A stretch of 6,863 nt of DNA from an uncultured Pseudomonadota bacterium (GTDB lineage: Bacteria > Pseudomonadota > Gammaproteobacteria > Burkholderiales > Usitatibacteraceae): the NCBI GenBank assembly GCA_937898635.1, contig CALEJW010000010.1, forward strand, positions 1 to 6,863. The letters run 5' to 3'. Positions within the stretch are counted from its first letter, which is position 1; each line of letters begins with the position of its first letter. Of the stretch, positions 4,744 to 6,863 are shown in pieces. Position numbers and translations under genes: made by a program. The notes beneath the pieces are model-generated. The model was not told the origin of the DNA. It worked only from the letters and a program-made list of their open reading frames with translations, and did no database searches.

Positions 4744-5460
4744 ATGAAGCCCGTCGCCGTCTTTCGTCACGCCCCCACGGAGGGGCCCGGCTATTTTGCC
4801 ACTTTCCTGGACGAGCATCGGATCGCCTGGCGCCTGGTGAGGCTCGACGAGGGCGAGGCCGTGCCGGGCGACGCCGGCGCCTTCTCGGGACTCGCGTTCA
4901 TGGGCGGGCCGATGAGCGCGAACGACAGCCTGCCGTGGTCGGCTCCGGTGCTCTCGCTCATCCGCGATGCCGTGCGGCGCGAAGTGCCGGTGATCGGCCA
5001 CTGCCTCGGCGGCCAGCTCCTCTCGAAGGCGCTCGGCGGGGAGGTCACGGCGAGTCCGGTGAAGGAGATCGGCTGGCACCGCGTCGAGGTCGAGAACGGT
5101 CCGGTGGCGCGCGAATGGCTCGGGGGGGAGGCGGGCGCCTTCACGGCGTTCCAGTGGCACGGGGAGACCTTCTCGATTCCGCCGGGGGGCACGCGCATCC
5201 TGCGCGGGGACCGCTGCGCGAACCAGGCCTACGTGGTGGCGGGTCGCCACCTCGGGATGCAGTGTCACGTGGAGATGACGCCCGAGCTCGTCGCGAGCTG
5301 GTGCGAGGGCGGGGCGCGGGAGATCGCGGAGAGCCTGGCGAGTCCCGCCGTCCAGACCGCCGAGGCGATCGCGGCGGAGTCCACGGGACGCCTGCCGGAA
5401 CTCGCGACGCTGGCCCGTCGCCTCTACGCGCGCTGGGCCGGGGGGCTCGCGCCGGGATAG
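4744..5460 (+). CDS. class I glutamine amidotransferase (GMP synthase-like)
   Basis: The gene encodes 238 residues of the stand-alone type 1 glutamine amidotransferase group related to the GuaA amidase domain. These enzymes take ammonia from glutamine, or act on gamma-glutamyl compounds. The nucleophile elbow is VIGHCLGGQLLSKALGG (83-99) with Cys87. The catalytic partners are His175 and Glu177 in MQCHVEMTPE (172-181). FMGGPMSAND (52-61) forms the oxyanion strand and turn, and QWHGETFSIPPG (137-148) is a conserved segment of this group. All three catalytic residues are present, so it should be active. No synthetase domain or partner is adjacent, so the acceptor substrate is unknown. The ATG at 4744 is preferred for the GGAGGA before it and because MKPVAVFRH is the expected first strand; the in-frame ATG at 4714 directly abuts the -10 box. 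Confidence 0.9.
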   Translation: MKPVAVFRHAPTEGPGYFATFLDEHRIAWRLVRLDEGEAVPGDAGAFSGLAFMGGPMSANDSLPWSAPVLSLIRDAVRREVPVIGHCLGGQLLSKALGGEVTASPVKEIGWHRVEVENGPVAREWLGGEAGAFTAFQWHGETFSIPPGGTRILRGDRCANQAYVVAGRHLGMQCHVEMTPELVASWCEGGAREIAESLASPAVQTAEAIAAESTGRLPELATLARRLYARWAGGLAPG

Positions 5461-5490
5461 GCCGCGCCCTTCGCGTCGCCCGCGCCGGCC
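5460..5490. terminator. possible bidirectional hairpin between convergent genes
   Basis: GGCCGCGC (5460-5467) can pair with GCGCCGGCC (5482-5490) in eight base pairs with one bulged C and a 14-base loop. It fills most of the 33-base gap between the amidotransferase stop and the yajQ stop, a natural place for a shared terminator. No T-run is present on either strand, and GC-rich pairing by chance is easy. Confidence 0.3.
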
Positions 5491-5493
5491 TGC

Positions 5494-5979
5494 CTAGTCG
5501 CGGAAGTTGCGGAAGGAGAGCGGGACCTCGGTCACGCCCGCGCGCAGGAGCGCGATCGCCTCCTGGAGGGTGTCGCGCTTGGCGCCGGAGACGCGCACGA
5601 CCTCGCCCTGGATCGCGGCGGTCACCTTGAGCTTCGAGTCCTTGAGCATGCGCACCACGCGCTTGGCCAGGTCCGGGTCCACCCCGGCCTTCGCGGCGAG
5701 CACCTGCTTCATCCTGTCGCCGCCGATCTTCTCGGGCTTCTCCGCGGTGACGAGGCGCAGGTCGACGCCTCTCTTGGCGAGGCGCGCGTCCAGGACGTCG
5801 CGCACCTGGCCCAGCTTGAAGTCGTCGTCGGCGAAGAGGGTGAGCTCGCTCTCCTTCTGCTCGACGCGGGCGTCGGAGCCCTTGAAGTCGAAGCGGTTGG
5901 AGATCTCCTTGTTCGCCTGCTCGACGGCGTTCTTCACCTCGACCAGGTTCGCCTCGCAGGCGATGTCGAAGGACGGCAT
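5494..5979 (-). CDS. yajQ: YajQ family nucleotide-binding protein
   Basis: This 161-residue protein is of normal family length. Diagnostic segments are the start MPSFDIACE, NRFDFKG (28-34), the AIQGEVVRVSGAKRDTLQ segment (122-139), and the C-terminal PLSFRNFRD. The family has two similar alpha/beta domains and binds nucleotides. Members in Xanthomonas and Pseudomonas have been reported to bind cyclic di-GMP and to act with transcription factors, but whether this one does is not shown by sequence alone. The ATG at 5979 is 9 bases after the argG stop, and an AGGG at 5990-5987 overlapping that stop can serve as a weak ribosome site. It is therefore most likely the second gene of an argG-yajQ transcript. 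It is convergent with the amidotransferase gene. Confidence 0.94.
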   Translation of the reverse strand: MPSFDIACEANLVEVKNAVEQANKEISNRFDFKGSDARVEQKESELTLFADDDFKLGQVRDVLDARLAKRGVDLRLVTAEKPEKIGGDRMKQVLAAKAGVDPDLAKRVVRMLKDSKLKVTAAIQGEVVRVSGAKRDTLQEAIALLRAGVTEVPLSFRNFRD

Positions 5980-5988
5980 GGCCGGGCC

Positions 5989-6863
<875 letters not shown>

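Overview
The window is compact, GC-rich bacterial chromosome packed with housekeeping genes, and it has almost no non-coding space. Strong G/C preference at third codon positions, a thiS-thiG pair, trmB, folE2, an exported retropepsin-like protease and argG-yajQ suggest a proteobacterium, most likely a betaproteobacterium. That placement rests on gene style and content only. I see no tRNA, rRNA, CRISPR array, insertion sequence or phage gene.

Layout from left to right: the last 14 codons of an unidentified forward gene (1-45); thiS and thiG (123-1120, +) for the thiazole half of thiamine; a reverse outer-membrane beta-barrel gene (1117-1713) whose stop codon overlaps that of thiG; trmB (1793-2491, +), a tRNA m7G46 methyltransferase, overlapping by four bases a Tat-exported FecR-domain protein gene (2488-3183, +); folE2 (3270-4073, +), a GTP cyclohydrolase IB; a reverse exported aspartic protease gene (4090-4740); a forward class I glutamine amidotransferase gene (4744-5460) starting 3 bases from the protease start; and a reverse argG-yajQ pair (5494-6863), with argG cut by the right edge.

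The genes do not form one pathway. They fall into short transcription units: thiSG, trmB-fecR-like, folE2, protease, amidotransferase and argG-yajQ. The most informative signals are regulatory. A perfect 10-bp inverted repeat with a 5-bp centre overlaps the folE2 promoter. The thiS and trmB starts share a near-identical block, a -10 hexamer followed by exactly 6 bases and then ATG, which predicts leaderless transcripts. The protease/amidotransferase pair has promoter DNA of one gene inside the coding sequence of the other. I did not find a clearly new multi-gene system. The best leads are the folE2 operator, the leaderless-start module, the FecR-like protein tied to trmB, and the GspC/PilP-like plus retropepsin architecture.
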